From the NCBI GenBank assembly GCA_964432205.1, contig CAYSMK010000028.1, positions 5,020 through 69,019 of the forward strand: a DNA stretch of 64,000 nt, in the 5' to 3' direction. The DNA comes from Geomobilibacter sp964432205 (GTDB lineage: Bacteria > Desulfobacterota > Desulfuromonadia > Geobacterales > DSM-12255). A model generated the notes under the pieces. It ran no database searches, had not been told where the DNA came from, and saw only the letters and a list, made by a program, of their open reading frames with translations. Below, piece by piece: positions 15,885-25,390 of the stretch; the first letter of the stretch is position 1; each line of letters opens with the position of its first letter. The translations under genes were made by a program, and so were the position numbers.

Positions 15885-16589
15885 ATGCTCGTCGTAGAAC
15901 ATCTGTTCGTGAACTATAACGCCATCAAGGCGTTGAAAGATCTCTCCTGCCGGGTCGAGCAGGGGGAGATCGTGGCCCTCATCGGTGCCAACGGCGCCGG
16001 CAAGACCACGACCCTCAACGCCATCTCCGGGATCGTGCCGGCCCTGAGTGGAACGATCCGTTTTCTCGGCGATGAGATCACCGGCATCCCCCCCCACGAA
16101 ATCGTCAAGCGGGGCATATCCCAGGTGCCGGAAGGGCGGCGGGTCTTTGCCAACATGACGGTCCTGGAGAACCTGGAGATGGGTGCCTACATCCGTTCCG
16201 ACAAGAGGGCCATCGCCGAGGAAATCGCGCAGGTCTTCCAGCGCTTCCCCCGGCTCTTTGAGCGGAAAAAGCAGCTGGCCAAGACCCTGTCCGGCGGTGA
16301 ACAGCAGATGCTGGCCATGGGGCGGGCGCTCATGTCCAAGCCCAGGCTGATGCTCCTGGACGAGCCCTCCATGGGGCTCGCACCGATGCTGGTGGAAAAG
16401 ATCTTCGAGATCATCCAGGAGATCAACAAGACCGGCACCACGATCATGCTGGTGGAACAGAATGCCAACATGGCCCTGTCCATCGCCAGCCGGGCCTATG
16501 TCCTGGAAACCGGCGAAGTGGTCCTCTCCGGCAGGGCGAAGGAACTGGCCGAAAACCCGGAAGTGCGCAAGGCGTATCTCGGGGAATAG
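15885..16589 (+). CDS. livF: Branched-chain amino acid ABC transporter ATPase LivF
   Basis: 234 residues. Walker A is GANGAGKTT (about 33-41), signature LSGGEQQMLAMGRALM, Walker B LMLLDEPSMGLAP, all typical of LivF. Second ATPase of the uptake system. Last gene of the operon; 37 bases after its stop lies the 38-bp palindromic repeat. Confidence 0.95.
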   Translation: MLVVEHLFVNYNAIKALKDLSCRVEQGEIVALIGANGAGKTTTLNAISGIVPALSGTIRFLGDEITGIPPHEIVKRGISQVPEGRRVFANMTVLENLEMGAYIRSDKRAIAEEIAQVFQRFPRLFERKKQLAKTLSGGEQQMLAMGRALMSKPRLMLLDEPSMGLAPMLVEKIFEIIQEINKTGTTIMLVEQNANMALSIASRAYVLETGEVVLSGRAKELAENPEVRKAYLGE

Positions 16590-16625
16590 TTTACAAGACG
16601 GTGACTATTCAGCATCCATGGCCAT

Positions 16626-16664
16626 AACTCCCCCTCACCCCCTCTTAACTTAAGAGGGGGGATG
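16626..16664 (+). repeat. 38-bp dispersed palindromic repeat, copy 1
   Basis: AACTCCCCCT, then the palindrome CCCCCTCTTAA-C-TTAAGAGGGGG, then GATG. A nearly identical copy is at 51396-51434 in the opposite orientation. REP-like. Confidence 0.8.
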
Positions 16665-16676
16665 AAATCGTTCTCT

Positions 16677-16699
16677 CCTCCCCTTAAGTTAAGGGGAGG
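16677..16699. repeat. Related palindrome next to copy 1
   Basis: CCTCCCCTTAA, one G, then TTAAGGGGAGG. The TTAA-TTAA core matches that of the 38-bp element just to its left, so the two may form a REP doublet. No T-run follows, so it is not a plain terminator. Confidence 0.75.
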
Positions 16700-16729
16700 T
16701 CGGGAGGGGTTAAGAAGGGCAACAATCCC

Positions 16730-17611
16730 ATGTCCGACAAACCGATCGTAAACCCCTACCTGGCGGTGCTGGGAGGGGTTTTTGCCGTTTCATTCTCGGC
16801 GCTCTTCGTCCGGCTCGCTACCGCGCCGGCCATGATCATTGCCACCTACCGGCTCCTCTTCACCTTTCTCATCCTGGCGCCGTTTACCCTGCTTCGGCAC
16901 CGGAGCGACCTGCGGGCGCTGACTGGTCGGGAACGGGGCCTGGCAATGGTCAGCGGCCTCTGCCTGGCCCTCCATTTCGTCACCTGGTTCACCTCGCTGC
17001 GCTATACCAGCATTGCCAGTTCGGTGGTGCTGGTCACCATCCAGCCCGTGTTCGTGGTCCTCGGCTCCTGGGTCTTCTTCCGGGAGCGAGTTGGCCGTAT
17101 GGCCATGCTGGGAGGGGCACTCGCCCTGACCGGCAGTATCATCATCGGCGCCGGCGACTTCCAACTGGGCGGGAATGCCTTCTGGGGGGACCTCCTGGCC
17201 CTGGTGGCTGCTGTCATGGTCTCGGGCTATCTCCTGATCGGCCGGCGGCTCAGGAGCGGCGTCAGCCTGCCTGCCTACACCTTTGTCACCTACGGCAGCA
17301 GCTCGCTGGTGCTCGTGCTGGCAAGCCTGGCGAGCCGGACGCCGTTCCATCCCTATCCGGCGACTGACTGGCTCCTGTTTCTCGGCCTGGCAGTGGTCTG
17401 CACCATCCTGGGGCACACGGTCTTCAACTGGGTCCTGCGTTATGTCCAGGCGTCGGTGATTGCGGTCAGCGTCCTGGGCGAGCCGCTGGGGGCGATCGTC
17501 TGGGCCTCGATCTTCCTGAAGGAGTACCCCACCACGAGGCAGGCGGTCGGCGCAGCCTTCATCTTCGGCGGGCTGTACCTTTTCACCCGGGTTACGGCAC
17601 GAAACGGGTGA
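16730..17611 (+). CDS. EamA/DMT family transporter
   Basis: 293 residues with ten hydrophobic segments arranged as two EamA repeats (about 10-140 and 155-290). The end of each repeat carries the Gly/Ala-rich helix of the family (LGGALALTGSIIIGAG; GAAFIFGGLYLFTR). Drug/metabolite transporters of this type move amino acids or small metabolites across the inner membrane; the substrate cannot be told. Followed 38 bases later by a second, RarD-like, member. Confidence 0.87.
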   Translation: MSDKPIVNPYLAVLGGVFAVSFSALFVRLATAPAMIIATYRLLFTFLILAPFTLLRHRSDLRALTGRERGLAMVSGLCLALHFVTWFTSLRYTSIASSVVLVTIQPVFVVLGSWVFFRERVGRMAMLGGALALTGSIIIGAGDFQLGGNAFWGDLLALVAAVMVSGYLLIGRRLRSGVSLPAYTFVTYGSSSLVLVLASLASRTPFHPYPATDWLLFLGLAVVCTILGHTVFNWVLRYVQASVIAVSVLGEPLGAIVWASIFLKEYPTTRQAVGAAFIFGGLYLFTRVTARNG

Positions 17612-17649
17612 ACATAGGCAAGATTTTGGGTTGACGGAGGGGTGGCAAA

Positions 17650-18567
17650 TTGGACAAGCAGAACGCTGCCAACCGGGCTGCCACAACGGGATTGCTCCAT
17701 GGACTGCTGGCCTATCTGGTCTGGGGGGGCTTCCCGGTCTATTTCAAGGCCGTGGAAACCGTCCCGCCTCTGCAGGTGGTTTCCCACCGGATCGTCTGGT
17801 CTCTTGCCTTTCTCCTCGTACTGATCGGTAGCAAAGGGAAGTGGCGGGAGATCGGCGCAACCCTGTGCGACCGCCGGGCGATGCTGATCCTTGTGACCAC
17901 CGCCGTCCTGATCGCCACCAACTGGCTCGTATTCATCGTTGCCGTGGGGCACGGCCAGATCCTCCAGTCCAGCCTCGGCTATTTCATCACCCCCTTCGTG
18001 AGTGTCCTCCTCGGGGTCACGTTCCTGAAGGAACGGCTCAGACGCCTGCAGTTGGTGAGCCTCCTCCTGGCGGTTGCCGGCGTACTGTTCCTGACAATGC
18101 AGTACGGCCGCATCCCCTGGGTCGCCCTGACCCTGGCGCTGACGTTCGGCTCCTACGGCCTGCTGCGCAAGGTGGTTTCGGTCGACTCTCTCATCGGACT
18201 GACCGTGGAGACCATCCTGCTCTTTCCGCTGGCGGCCGGCTACCTGCTGTATGCCGAGCGGGCCGGCACCGGCGCCTTCCTGCACGGCCCGCTGTCTATC
18301 GATCTCCTGTTGCTGGCCGTCGGGGTCGTGACGGCCGTGCCGCTCCTGCTCTTCGCCTCGGCTGCACGACGCCTGCGTCTCGCCACCATCGGCTTCCTCC
18401 AGTACCTCACCCCGACCCTCCACTTCCTGCTGGCAGTCATCGTCTACGACGAGCCGTTCTCAACCGCCAGGCTGGTCAGCTTCCTGTGCATCTGGACCGG
18501 ACTGGCCTGCTATTCCTGGGACGCATACCGATCCCTGGCCGTTTCCGGGTATTTCCAGAAAAAATAG
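17650..18567 (+). CDS. rarD: RarD-like EamA transporter
   Basis: 305 residues, ten predicted membrane helices. N-terminal GLLHGLLAYLVWGGFPVYFKAVETVPPLQVVSHRI is the RarD signature. The start appears to be TTG at 17650, with GGAGGGG upstream. RarD was named for chloramphenicol sensitivity; the physiological substrate is unknown. It forms a pair with the other EamA gene. Confidence 0.9.
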   Translation: MDKQNAANRAATTGLLHGLLAYLVWGGFPVYFKAVETVPPLQVVSHRIVWSLAFLLVLIGSKGKWREIGATLCDRRAMLILVTTAVLIATNWLVFIVAVGHGQILQSSLGYFITPFVSVLLGVTFLKERLRRLQLVSLLLAVAGVLFLTMQYGRIPWVALTLALTFGSYGLLRKVVSVDSLIGLTVETILLFPLAAGYLLYAERAGTGAFLHGPLSIDLLLLAVGVVTAVPLLLFASAARRLRLATIGFLQYLTPTLHFLLAVIVYDEPFSTARLVSFLCIWTGLACYSWDAYRSLAVSGYFQKK

Positions 18568-18645
18568 CGCCGCTCCTGTTGACATGGCTGATGGGGTTAT
18601 ACAATGAGATACACCATTGGCCTATTCGCACACAAGGAGTCGACC

Positions 18646-21600
18646 ATGCCCACCAACGAACTGAACGCCAGGATCATTGCACGTGGCAAGGAGTTCTTTG
18701 CCGCCATTGCCGGTGAAAAGCCGTCCCTCTTCGACAAGGGGGCCTGGATGGGGAAGGTGATGGACTGGTGCATGCAAAACGAACGGTTCAAGATCCGGAT
18801 GTTCCGGTTCGTGGATGTCTTCCCCTCCCTCACCACCGGCAGGCTCCTGACCGAGCATGTGCGCGAATACTTCGGCGATGAGAAGGAGATGCCGGCCTTC
18901 ATGGCCACCGGGGCGAAGGTGGCAGGCATGCTCGGCTCCCTGGGTGGCGCCGTGCTGAACAGGGTACTGACCTCCAATATCGAAGAGATGGCGCGTCAGT
19001 TCATCATCGGCGAGAACACCAGCGAAGCGGTGAAGAGCCTGGAGAGGCTGCGAAAGCAAGGCTTTGCCGCCGTGGTGGACGTGCTTGGCGAGGCGACCCT
19101 GTCGGAGGAGGAGGCAGAGAGCTATACCAACACCTACCTGGAGCTGCTGGAGGCGTTGAATCAGGAGCAGGTGAGCTGGCGCGCGCTACCAGGCAGTGGG
19201 GGCGATCCCGGGCTTGACTGGGGGCATGCCCCGAAGGTGAACGTGGCGGTCAAGCCGACGGCACTCTTCTGTCTCGCCAACCCCCAGGATTTCGAAGGGT
19301 CGGTCGCTGCCATTCTCAACCGGCTGCGCCGCATCTTCCTGAAGGTCAGGGAACTGAACGGCTTTCTCTGTATCGACATGGAGTCGTACCGTCACAAGGA
19401 GATCACCCTGGAGGTGTATCGCCGGCTGAAGCTGGAGTTCCCCGATTATCCGCATCTGGGGATCGCTCTCCAGGCCTATCTGCGGGATACGGACCGGGAC
19501 CTGGACGCGCTTCTCGCCTGGGCGGAGCAGCATGGGGTCCGGATATCCGTCCGTCTGGTGAAGGGGGCCTACTGGGATTTCGAGACGGTCAGGGCCAGGC
19601 AGAACGGCTGGGAGATCCCGGTCTGGACCGTCAAGGCCGAGAGCGATGCCGCTTTCGAGCGTCAGGCGCGGAAGATCCTGATGCATCACCGGATCTGCCA
19701 TTTCGCCTGCGCCTCCCACAACATCCGCACGGTATCCGCCGTGCTGGAGCTGGCAAAGGCGCTGCAGGTCCCGGAGGAGCGGTACGAGTTCCAGGTCCTG
19801 TACGGCATGGCCGAGCCGGTACGCAAGGGGATACTGAAGGTGGCCGGCCGCATCCGCCTCTACTCCCCGTACGGCAGCATGGTGCCGGGGATGGGGTACC
19901 TGGTCCGGCGGCTCCTGGAGAACACGGCCAACGAATCGTTCCTGCGCCGCAGCTTTGCCGGCGACGCCGAGATCGAGCAGCTGCTGGAAGACCCGGCCGT
20001 CACGGCCGAGCGCGAGCGGGCCGCCCGCGCGGCCAGGCCGAAAAAGGAGCGGCCCGGCCCTGGCGGGCTGCCTCCGTTCAGCAACGAGGCCATGGTCGAT
20101 TTCACCCGGGCCGGGCAGAGGGACGCCTTCCCGGCGCATATCGCCCGGGTCAGGTCCCTGCTGGGCCGGACCTACCCCCTGTACATAGGCGGCAGGGAGA
20201 TCGCGACCAACGACCTGCTGCCGTCGGTAAACCCGAACCGGCCGGCAGAGGTTGTCGGTCGGGTCTGCCAGGCCGGCACCAAGGAGGTGGCTGACGCCAT
20301 AGCTGCAGCGAGGGGCGCCTTTCCGGCCTGGCGGGATACCGCCGCCCGGACCCGGGCCGAGTATCTGCTCAAGGCTGCCGGCGCGGCCCGCGGGCGGATC
20401 TTCGAGCTCGCTGCCTGGCAGGTCCTGGAGATCGGCAAGCAGTGGGACCAGGCCTATGCCGATGTAGCCGAGGCAATCGACTTTCTCGAATACTATGCCC
20501 GGGAAATGGTCCGCCTGGGAGAGCCGCGGCGGATCGGCCACGCGCCGGGTGAGCTGAACCACTACCTCTACGAGCCGCGTGGGGTGGCGGCGGTCATCGC
20601 CCCGTGGAACTTCCCGCTGGCCATCAGTATGGGGATGGCGTCGGCGGCCATCGTGACCGGCAACTGTGTGGTCTTCAAGCCGTCCGGTCTCACCCCGGTC
20701 ATCGGCTGGCAGTTGGTGGAGCTCTTCCGCGAGGCCGGGCTCCCGCCAGGGGTCTTCAACTACACGCCCGGCAGGGGCTCGGTCATGGGGGACTACCTGG
20801 TCGACCATCCGGACATCAGCCTCATCGCCTTCACCGGGTCGGTGGAGACGGGACTTAGGATCATCGAGCGGGCGGCACGGGTCCATCCCGGTCAGGCCTT
20901 TGTAAAGCGGGTCATCGCCGAGATGGGGGGGAAAAACGCCATCATCATCGACGACGATGCCGATCTTGACGAGGCGGTGCCCCATGTGCTCATGTCCGCC
21001 TTCGGCTTTCAGGGGCAGAAGTGTTCCGCCTGCTCCCGGGTCATCGTCCTTGACGCCGTGTATGACCGGTTTGTCGAGCGGCTGGTGGCCATGGCGCATG
21101 CTACCAGGATCGGTCCGGCGGAGGATCCGGGCTGCTACCTGGGGGCTGTGGCGGACGAACAGGCGCAGCGAAAGATAAGCGACTATATTACGATCGGCAA
21201 GAGGGAAGGGGAGCTGCTGTTCGAGAGCCCGCTGCCGGCCGGCGAAGGGTACTTCGTCCCCATGACCATCATCGGCGGCATCAGGCCCGAGCATCGCATC
21301 GCCCAAGAGGAGATCTTCGGTCCGGTGCTGGCGGTCATGCGGGTGAAGGCGTTCGATCAGGCGCTCGACTGGGCGAACTCCACCAGGTTCGCCCTCACCG
21401 GCGGCGTCTTCAGCCGGAGCCCGGAGCATCTGGCCCGGGCCCGTCGTGAGTTCCGGGTCGGCAACCTGTACCTCAACCGGAACATCACCGGTGCCCTGGT
21501 GGAACGCCAGCCGTTCGGCGGCTCCAGGATGTCCGGGGGCGGCACCAAGGCCGGCGGGCCGGACTACCTGCTTCACTTCATGGACCCGCGGGTGATCACC

Positions 21601-21660
21601 GAAAACACCATGCGGCGCGGGTTCGCACCGGTTGAAGCGGATGACGACTGGGTGGAGTAG
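18646..21660 (+). CDS. putA: Bifunctional proline dehydrogenase / P5C dehydrogenase (PutA type)
   Basis: 1004 residues from ATG 18646 (AAGGAG upstream; the frame opens 14 codons earlier). The N-terminal half (about 130-460) is the FAD proline dehydrogenase barrel with ISVRLVKGAYWD and YEFQVLYGMAEPVRK. The C-terminal half (about 505-985) is an aldehyde dehydrogenase with IAPWNFPLAI, the GxTGS loop FTGSVETG, catalytic Cys in FQGQKCSACSR and EEIFGPVLAVMR. Together they oxidise proline to glutamate. The N-terminal DNA-binding domain of trifunctional PutA is absent, so it is not expected to regulate itself. Confidence 0.92.
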   Translation: MPTNELNARIIARGKEFFAAIAGEKPSLFDKGAWMGKVMDWCMQNERFKIRMFRFVDVFPSLTTGRLLTEHVREYFGDEKEMPAFMATGAKVAGMLGSLGGAVLNRVLTSNIEEMARQFIIGENTSEAVKSLERLRKQGFAAVVDVLGEATLSEEEAESYTNTYLELLEALNQEQVSWRALPGSGGDPGLDWGHAPKVNVAVKPTALFCLANPQDFEGSVAAILNRLRRIFLKVRELNGFLCIDMESYRHKEITLEVYRRLKLEFPDYPHLGIALQAYLRDTDRDLDALLAWAEQHGVRISVRLVKGAYWDFETVRARQNGWEIPVWTVKAESDAAFERQARKILMHHRICHFACASHNIRTVSAVLELAKALQVPEERYEFQVLYGMAEPVRKGILKVAGRIRLYSPYGSMVPGMGYLVRRLLENTANESFLRRSFAGDAEIEQLLEDPAVTAERERAARAARPKKERPGPGGLPPFSNEAMVDFTRAGQRDAFPAHIARVRSLLGRTYPLYIGGREIATNDLLPSVNPNRPAEVVGRVCQAGTKEVADAIAAARGAFPAWRDTAARTRAEYLLKAAGAARGRIFELAAWQVLEIGKQWDQAYADVAEAIDFLEYYAREMVRLGEPRRIGHAPGELNHYLYEPRGVAAVIAPWNFPLAISMGMASAAIVTGNCVVFKPSGLTPVIGWQLVELFREAGLPPGVFNYTPGRGSVMGDYLVDHPDISLIAFTGSVETGLRIIERAARVHPGQAFVKRVIAEMGGKNAIIIDDDADLDEAVPHVLMSAFGFQGQKCSACSRVIVLDAVYDRFVERLVAMAHATRIGPAEDPGCYLGAVADEQAQRKISDYITIGKREGELLFESPLPAGEGYFVPMTIIGGIRPEHRIAQEEIFGPVLAVMRVKAFDQALDWANSTRFALTGGVFSRSPEHLARARREFRVGNLYLNRNITGALVERQPFGGSRMSGGGTKAGGPDYLLHFMDPRVITENTMRRGFAPVEADDDWVE

Positions 21661-21682
21661 GCGGATGCAGTCTTTGACCGCA

Positions 21683-22885
21683 CTACCCTTTCGGGGAGGA
21701 GCGGAACCGTTGCACCCGCTTCTGCATCAGGAGGGCGCGGCGCTCCTGCGGCGGCCGCGCTTCCAGTTGCGCCTGCGTCAGCCCCAGGTCCGTGGCGCTC
21801 AGGCCGGCACAGCGCAGGGCATCCTCCCAGCCGTCCGGGGTTGTGCCCGGCTTGTCCGCCTGCGCCAGCAGGGGGAGGATGCAATCGATCCGGCTTTTCA
21901 GCGCCTTCTCAGCCACGTCGAGTTTCGTCGAGTCCCGCAGTTCATGCCAGCGGTTGACCAGGCCGTGGAGCCGGCAGCTCCAGGCCAGTGAAGTGCGCAT
22001 GGCAGCGGGGAGCCTGAGCCGGTTGCAGAACGGGACGGCGAGGGCGAAGCCGGCCTCTTCATGGCGGTGATGCTTCGGCCAGACTGCCGGGTCGGTGGCC
22101 AGTTTTCCCAGGTCGTGGAAGAGGGCGCAGAATCGAGCGGTAATGTCCTGACTTGCCGCAGCCATCCGCTCCAGCGCCTGCACGGCGTGGCTGAACAGGT
22201 CTCCCTCCGGATGGAACGTTGCCGGCCCGGCCGGGACCAGGGGCATGGCGAACAGTTCCGGGAGATATGTCGTACCGATCTTCAATTCCTGCATCCGCTG
22301 GAAAAAGCGGACCGGCTCGCCGCCGCCGAGTGCCTTCAGCATCTCCCGGCTGAACCGCTCAATCGGTATCCCGGCGAACTGCTCCTCCCAGTCGCTCCCG
22401 ACAATGAGCCGTTCCGCTTCCGGCAATAACCTCCACCCCTCGGCCTCGAAACGAAATCCCCGGAACAGCCTGATCGGGTCGTCCATAAACGACCTCTCGG
22501 AGCAGACGCGAAGTCTTCTCTCTCTCAGGTCGTCTTGTCCACCGAATGGATCGAGCAAAACCCCGGTCAGGGTCATGGCCATGGCGTTCACGGTGAAATC
22601 CCGCCGCCGCAGGTCATCGAGGAGCATCTCCGAAGAGGCAAGGGTGACTGCTTCGATCTTGCCGTACTGCCGGTGAAACAGGAAATGGATCGGTGCCGCA
22701 CTCTTTGCTGCCACCGGCCGGAAGCCGACTGCTTCGAGTATGCCGGGCGGGAGGGTAGTGATGAGATCGATGTCCCGGCTTTCCCTTGTATCAATAAAAT
22801 CCCTGACAAAGCCGCCGACAAGCCAGATGCTGTCGTGGTGCTCGACCGGAAACAGTGCCTTGAGGAAACCGATGGTGTCGTTCAT
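21683..22885 (-). CDS. CCA tRNA nucleotidyltransferase / poly(A) polymerase family
   Basis: 400 residues. The nucleotidyltransferase motif is LVGGFVRDFIDTRESRDIDLIT (catalytic GG and D-x-D), then RRRDFTVNAMA and the DDPIRLFRGFRFE segment of class II enzymes. The second half is an HD-type phosphohydrolase region (CALFHDLGKLATD, KHHRHEE). Such enzymes add CCA to tRNA 3' ends; in some lineages the A-adding and CC-adding jobs are split, and those cannot be told apart here. It converges with putA, with 22 bases between the stops. Confidence 0.88.
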   Translation of the reverse strand: MNDTIGFLKALFPVEHHDSIWLVGGFVRDFIDTRESRDIDLITTLPPGILEAVGFRPVAAKSAAPIHFLFHRQYGKIEAVTLASSEMLLDDLRRRDFTVNAMAMTLTGVLLDPFGGQDDLRERRLRVCSERSFMDDPIRLFRGFRFEAEGWRLLPEAERLIVGSDWEEQFAGIPIERFSREMLKALGGGEPVRFFQRMQELKIGTTYLPELFAMPLVPAGPATFHPEGDLFSHAVQALERMAAASQDITARFCALFHDLGKLATDPAVWPKHHRHEEAGFALAVPFCNRLRLPAAMRTSLAWSCRLHGLVNRWHELRDSTKLDVAEKALKSRIDCILPLLAQADKPGTTPDGWEDALRCAGLSATDLGLTQAQLEARPPQERRALLMQKRVQRFRSSPKG

Positions 22886-23046
22886 GGGATAACCATAGCC
22901 TGCCAGCCCACTCTGTGCAACCGTCCGTTTGTACCGCTGCCGTGCTGACGGGATTTTCTCATTGAGTGGGCGATTACTGACATTTGCCCGATTTCTGGTA
23001 TAAGAGGTATTTCATAAATCCATCAAAGCCTGGCGGAGCATTGGCC

Positions 23047-24240
23047 ATGTCTCTCGATCTGTGTGAAATGTCGCTGCAACTGACCCAGGGGCTGCTCCGG
23101 TTTACCGATACCGTCCTGCAGCAGATCTGCTGCCGTCGCTTTTCCAGCTACGAACTGTACGTTGAAGCACTGCAGCATGTGCTCGGCGGTGAGGGGCGGC
23201 GGGGGCCGGCCAGTATCTTCATCGGCTTCCAGGAGGACGGTGGCCATATCAGGCGCGGCCGCGTGTTTCACCTGCGAAAGGGGAAGCTTGTGGAGGGATC
23301 GGAGGAGATTGCCCTCAATGCCGGTGCCGTTTATGCGGAGAGCCTTGCCGTGACAGAGGGCCCGCCTGACCTGGTCATCTCCAACTGGGCCGACAGCGGC
23401 GAGTCTCTCGACGACTACCAGCACTTCATCCCACCGGCGATCGGTGCCGCCCTGGCAACACCGGTACGGAACTTCATTACGTACCGGATCAGCGGCGATG
23501 CGCCCGGCGCACTGATTGCCTTCAATTTCCCCGGTCGGGCCACAGATTACGATGCCGATGTCCTCAGGGGGCTCGGCGTGGTCATCGGTTCCCTTATTAC
23601 CCTTTCCAGTCAGGTACGGGAAACCGAGAAGGCGTTCATCTACACCATCGAAGCGTTGGCCAGGGCGTGCGAGGCAGCGGAAGAGCATACGGGCAGGCAC
23701 ATTCTCCGGGTAAACAGATATGCCGGAGCCCTGGCAGCAGCCGCAGGTACCCCGGTGGAGTTCGTGGAGGCGGTATCGTTTTCGGCCCAGATGCACGACG
23801 TGGGCAAGATCAAGATCCCGGCAGCCCTGCTGCTCAAGGAGGGACCGCTTACCGATGAGGAAATGGAGCTGATGAAGATGCACCCGGTCTTTGGCGAGCG
23901 GATACTCGGGGATTCGCCACGCCTGCAGGTTGCCAGGGAGATTGCCATTGCCCATCATGAAAACTGGGACGGCAGCGGTTATCCGTACGGTCTCAGGGGG
24001 GACAGCATTCCGTTGGCAGGGAGAATCGTCAGGATAGCCGATGTCTACGATGCCCTTCGTTCCAGAAGGAGCTACAAACCGCCCTTGAGCCATGGGGATG
24101 CGATCCGGGTCTTTCGGGAGGGAGACGGCCGTATCCGCCCCCAAGAGCATTTTGATCCGGAACTGTTGCGACGTTTTTTCAGCATCGAGCATATGTTCGA
24201 GAGCATCTACACTGTGAGCGAGCAGGAGATAGCCGATTGA
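23047..24240 (+). CDS. HD-GYP domain protein with GAF-like sensory region
   Basis: 397 residues from ATG 23047, where GGAG lies upstream. The N-terminal ~190 residues show no membrane helix and look like a GAF-type domain (PASIFIGFQEDGG ... YRISGDAPGALIAFNF). The C-terminal HD-GYP domain is complete: QMHDVGKIKIP, IAHHENWDGSGYPYGL, IADVYDALRSRRSY, and HFDPELLRRFF. It should hydrolyse c-di-GMP in response to a cytoplasmic signal. Together with the intact and decayed copies near 6-9 kb it makes three HD-GYP loci in this window. Confidence 0.9.
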   Translation: MSLDLCEMSLQLTQGLLRFTDTVLQQICCRRFSSYELYVEALQHVLGGEGRRGPASIFIGFQEDGGHIRRGRVFHLRKGKLVEGSEEIALNAGAVYAESLAVTEGPPDLVISNWADSGESLDDYQHFIPPAIGAALATPVRNFITYRISGDAPGALIAFNFPGRATDYDADVLRGLGVVIGSLITLSSQVRETEKAFIYTIEALARACEAAEEHTGRHILRVNRYAGALAAAAGTPVEFVEAVSFSAQMHDVGKIKIPAALLLKEGPLTDEEMELMKMHPVFGERILGDSPRLQVAREIAIAHHENWDGSGYPYGLRGDSIPLAGRIVRIADVYDALRSRRSYKPPLSHGDAIRVFREGDGRIRPQEHFDPELLRRFFSIEHMFESIYTVSEQEIAD

Positions 24241-24406
24241 TCTGAATCTGCAGGTTGCGAGCGTTCGGTTTCAGCTCTGGATGCAGTTTTACAGACCATT
24301 CTTGTTAAAGTTTTCGCCCGGGATGCCGAAAGGGAATCTAATTTTGCGGTCCCAATGTTCATAATCACGGTAACTGTTCTCACGCTAACTGATAAAGGAG
24401 CTGATG

Positions 24407-25369
24407 ATGTTCCTACTGCCAAAAGGGAATCCGCTGTACGAAAATATTGCCGGCAACAAGGTCAAGCTGCCAGAGGTGCTTGAAAAGCTGCAGTTCGGCG
24501 GCTTTACCGGTTATCTGGATTTCAAGTTCCTCGACGCGGAGGCCATACTTCTCTTTGAAGGGGGCAAGCTGATCAGCGCCAAGTACGAGAAGGGAGCGAC
24601 GGTCCTTTCCGCCTCCGAGGCCATTGCCGAGCTCTGCACCTTTATTGTCGGGGAGGGTGGATTTCTAAGCGTGTATCGGCTTTCCAAGGACCTGACCATG
24701 GGCATCCATGCCCTCGTTCACGGCGAACTGCTCTACAAGGCACAAGAGTTGAAGCTGATCGATATCAAGACCCTGCTGGAGAAGATGAAGGAACAGCAAC
24801 TGAATGGTGTCCTCAGAATTTATACCGAGGAGCGGACAGCGCTCATCTTCTACAAGGATGGTTCCCCCCTCGGGTTCTTTCATGACGGCTCTCAGGATAT
24901 CGAGACATCGGCTACCGAGTCACAGAAGGTTGCCGCGCTGCCCGGCGCCAAGATCGACGTGCTTTCGACGAAAAGTGCCGAGGAGCTTATGGGGTATGAC
25001 CTGCTTGAGGTGGTCAACATCGCCAAGATCTGGGAATCTGCTGCCGCCAAGCAGCAGGCGGCAATGGAGGTCAAGCGCAAGGAAGCGGAGGAGCGGGACC
25101 GCAAGGTGATCAACGCCAAGCTGGCCGAGCTTGAGGAGGATTTGAAGGAAGTCGTCTCAGCCTATGTGGGAAAGGTCGGTCGTACTCTGGTGGAAAAAGA
25201 ACTTGGGGATCAGGGGGGGCGTCAGTGTCTGCTGGACAAGGATGGTCTGGCACGATTCATGGCCGGTATTGAAAGGGGAGCCAAGCTGCTCACCAGCATG
25301 ACCAAGCTCCAGGAGATGCTCAAGACCATTGAGTCGGAAGTAGCCGGCAGAACCTCGATACAAGGCTAA
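24407..25369 (+). CDS. DUF4388-like soluble protein, first gene of the heme cluster
   Basis: 320 residues from ATG 24407, which is a better fit to AAAGGAG than the ATG directly before it. It has two similar halves resembling the DUF4388/PATAN-type fold (FGGFTGYLDFKFLDAEAILLFEGGKLI, then QLNGVLRIYTEERTALIFYKDGSPLGF), a Lys/Glu/Ala coiled coil at about 215-265, and a helical tail. No signal peptide or heme motif. It is followed by a membrane protein and the heme genes in one direction, so may regulate or scaffold them; that is inference. Confidence 0.7.
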   Translation: MFLLPKGNPLYENIAGNKVKLPEVLEKLQFGGFTGYLDFKFLDAEAILLFEGGKLISAKYEKGATVLSASEAIAELCTFIVGEGGFLSVYRLSKDLTMGIHALVHGELLYKAQELKLIDIKTLLEKMKEQQLNGVLRIYTEERTALIFYKDGSPLGFFHDGSQDIETSATESQKVAALPGAKIDVLSTKSAEELMGYDLLEVVNIAKIWESAAAKQQAAMEVKRKEAEERDRKVINAKLAELEEDLKEVVSAYVGKVGRTLVEKELGDQGGRQCLLDKDGLARFMAGIERGAKLLTSMTKLQEMLKTIESEVAGRTSIQG

Positions 25370-25390
25370 CGACGGGATAAAGGGGGTTTC

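Noticed and set aside
16677..16699. Palindrome as intrinsic terminator of livF
   Set aside because: Strong stem but no T-run on the plus strand; matches a dispersed repeat better.
19186..21576. 796-codon minus-strand frame opposite putA
   Set aside because: Antisense shadow of a bifunctional PutA with all catalytic motifs on the plus strand.
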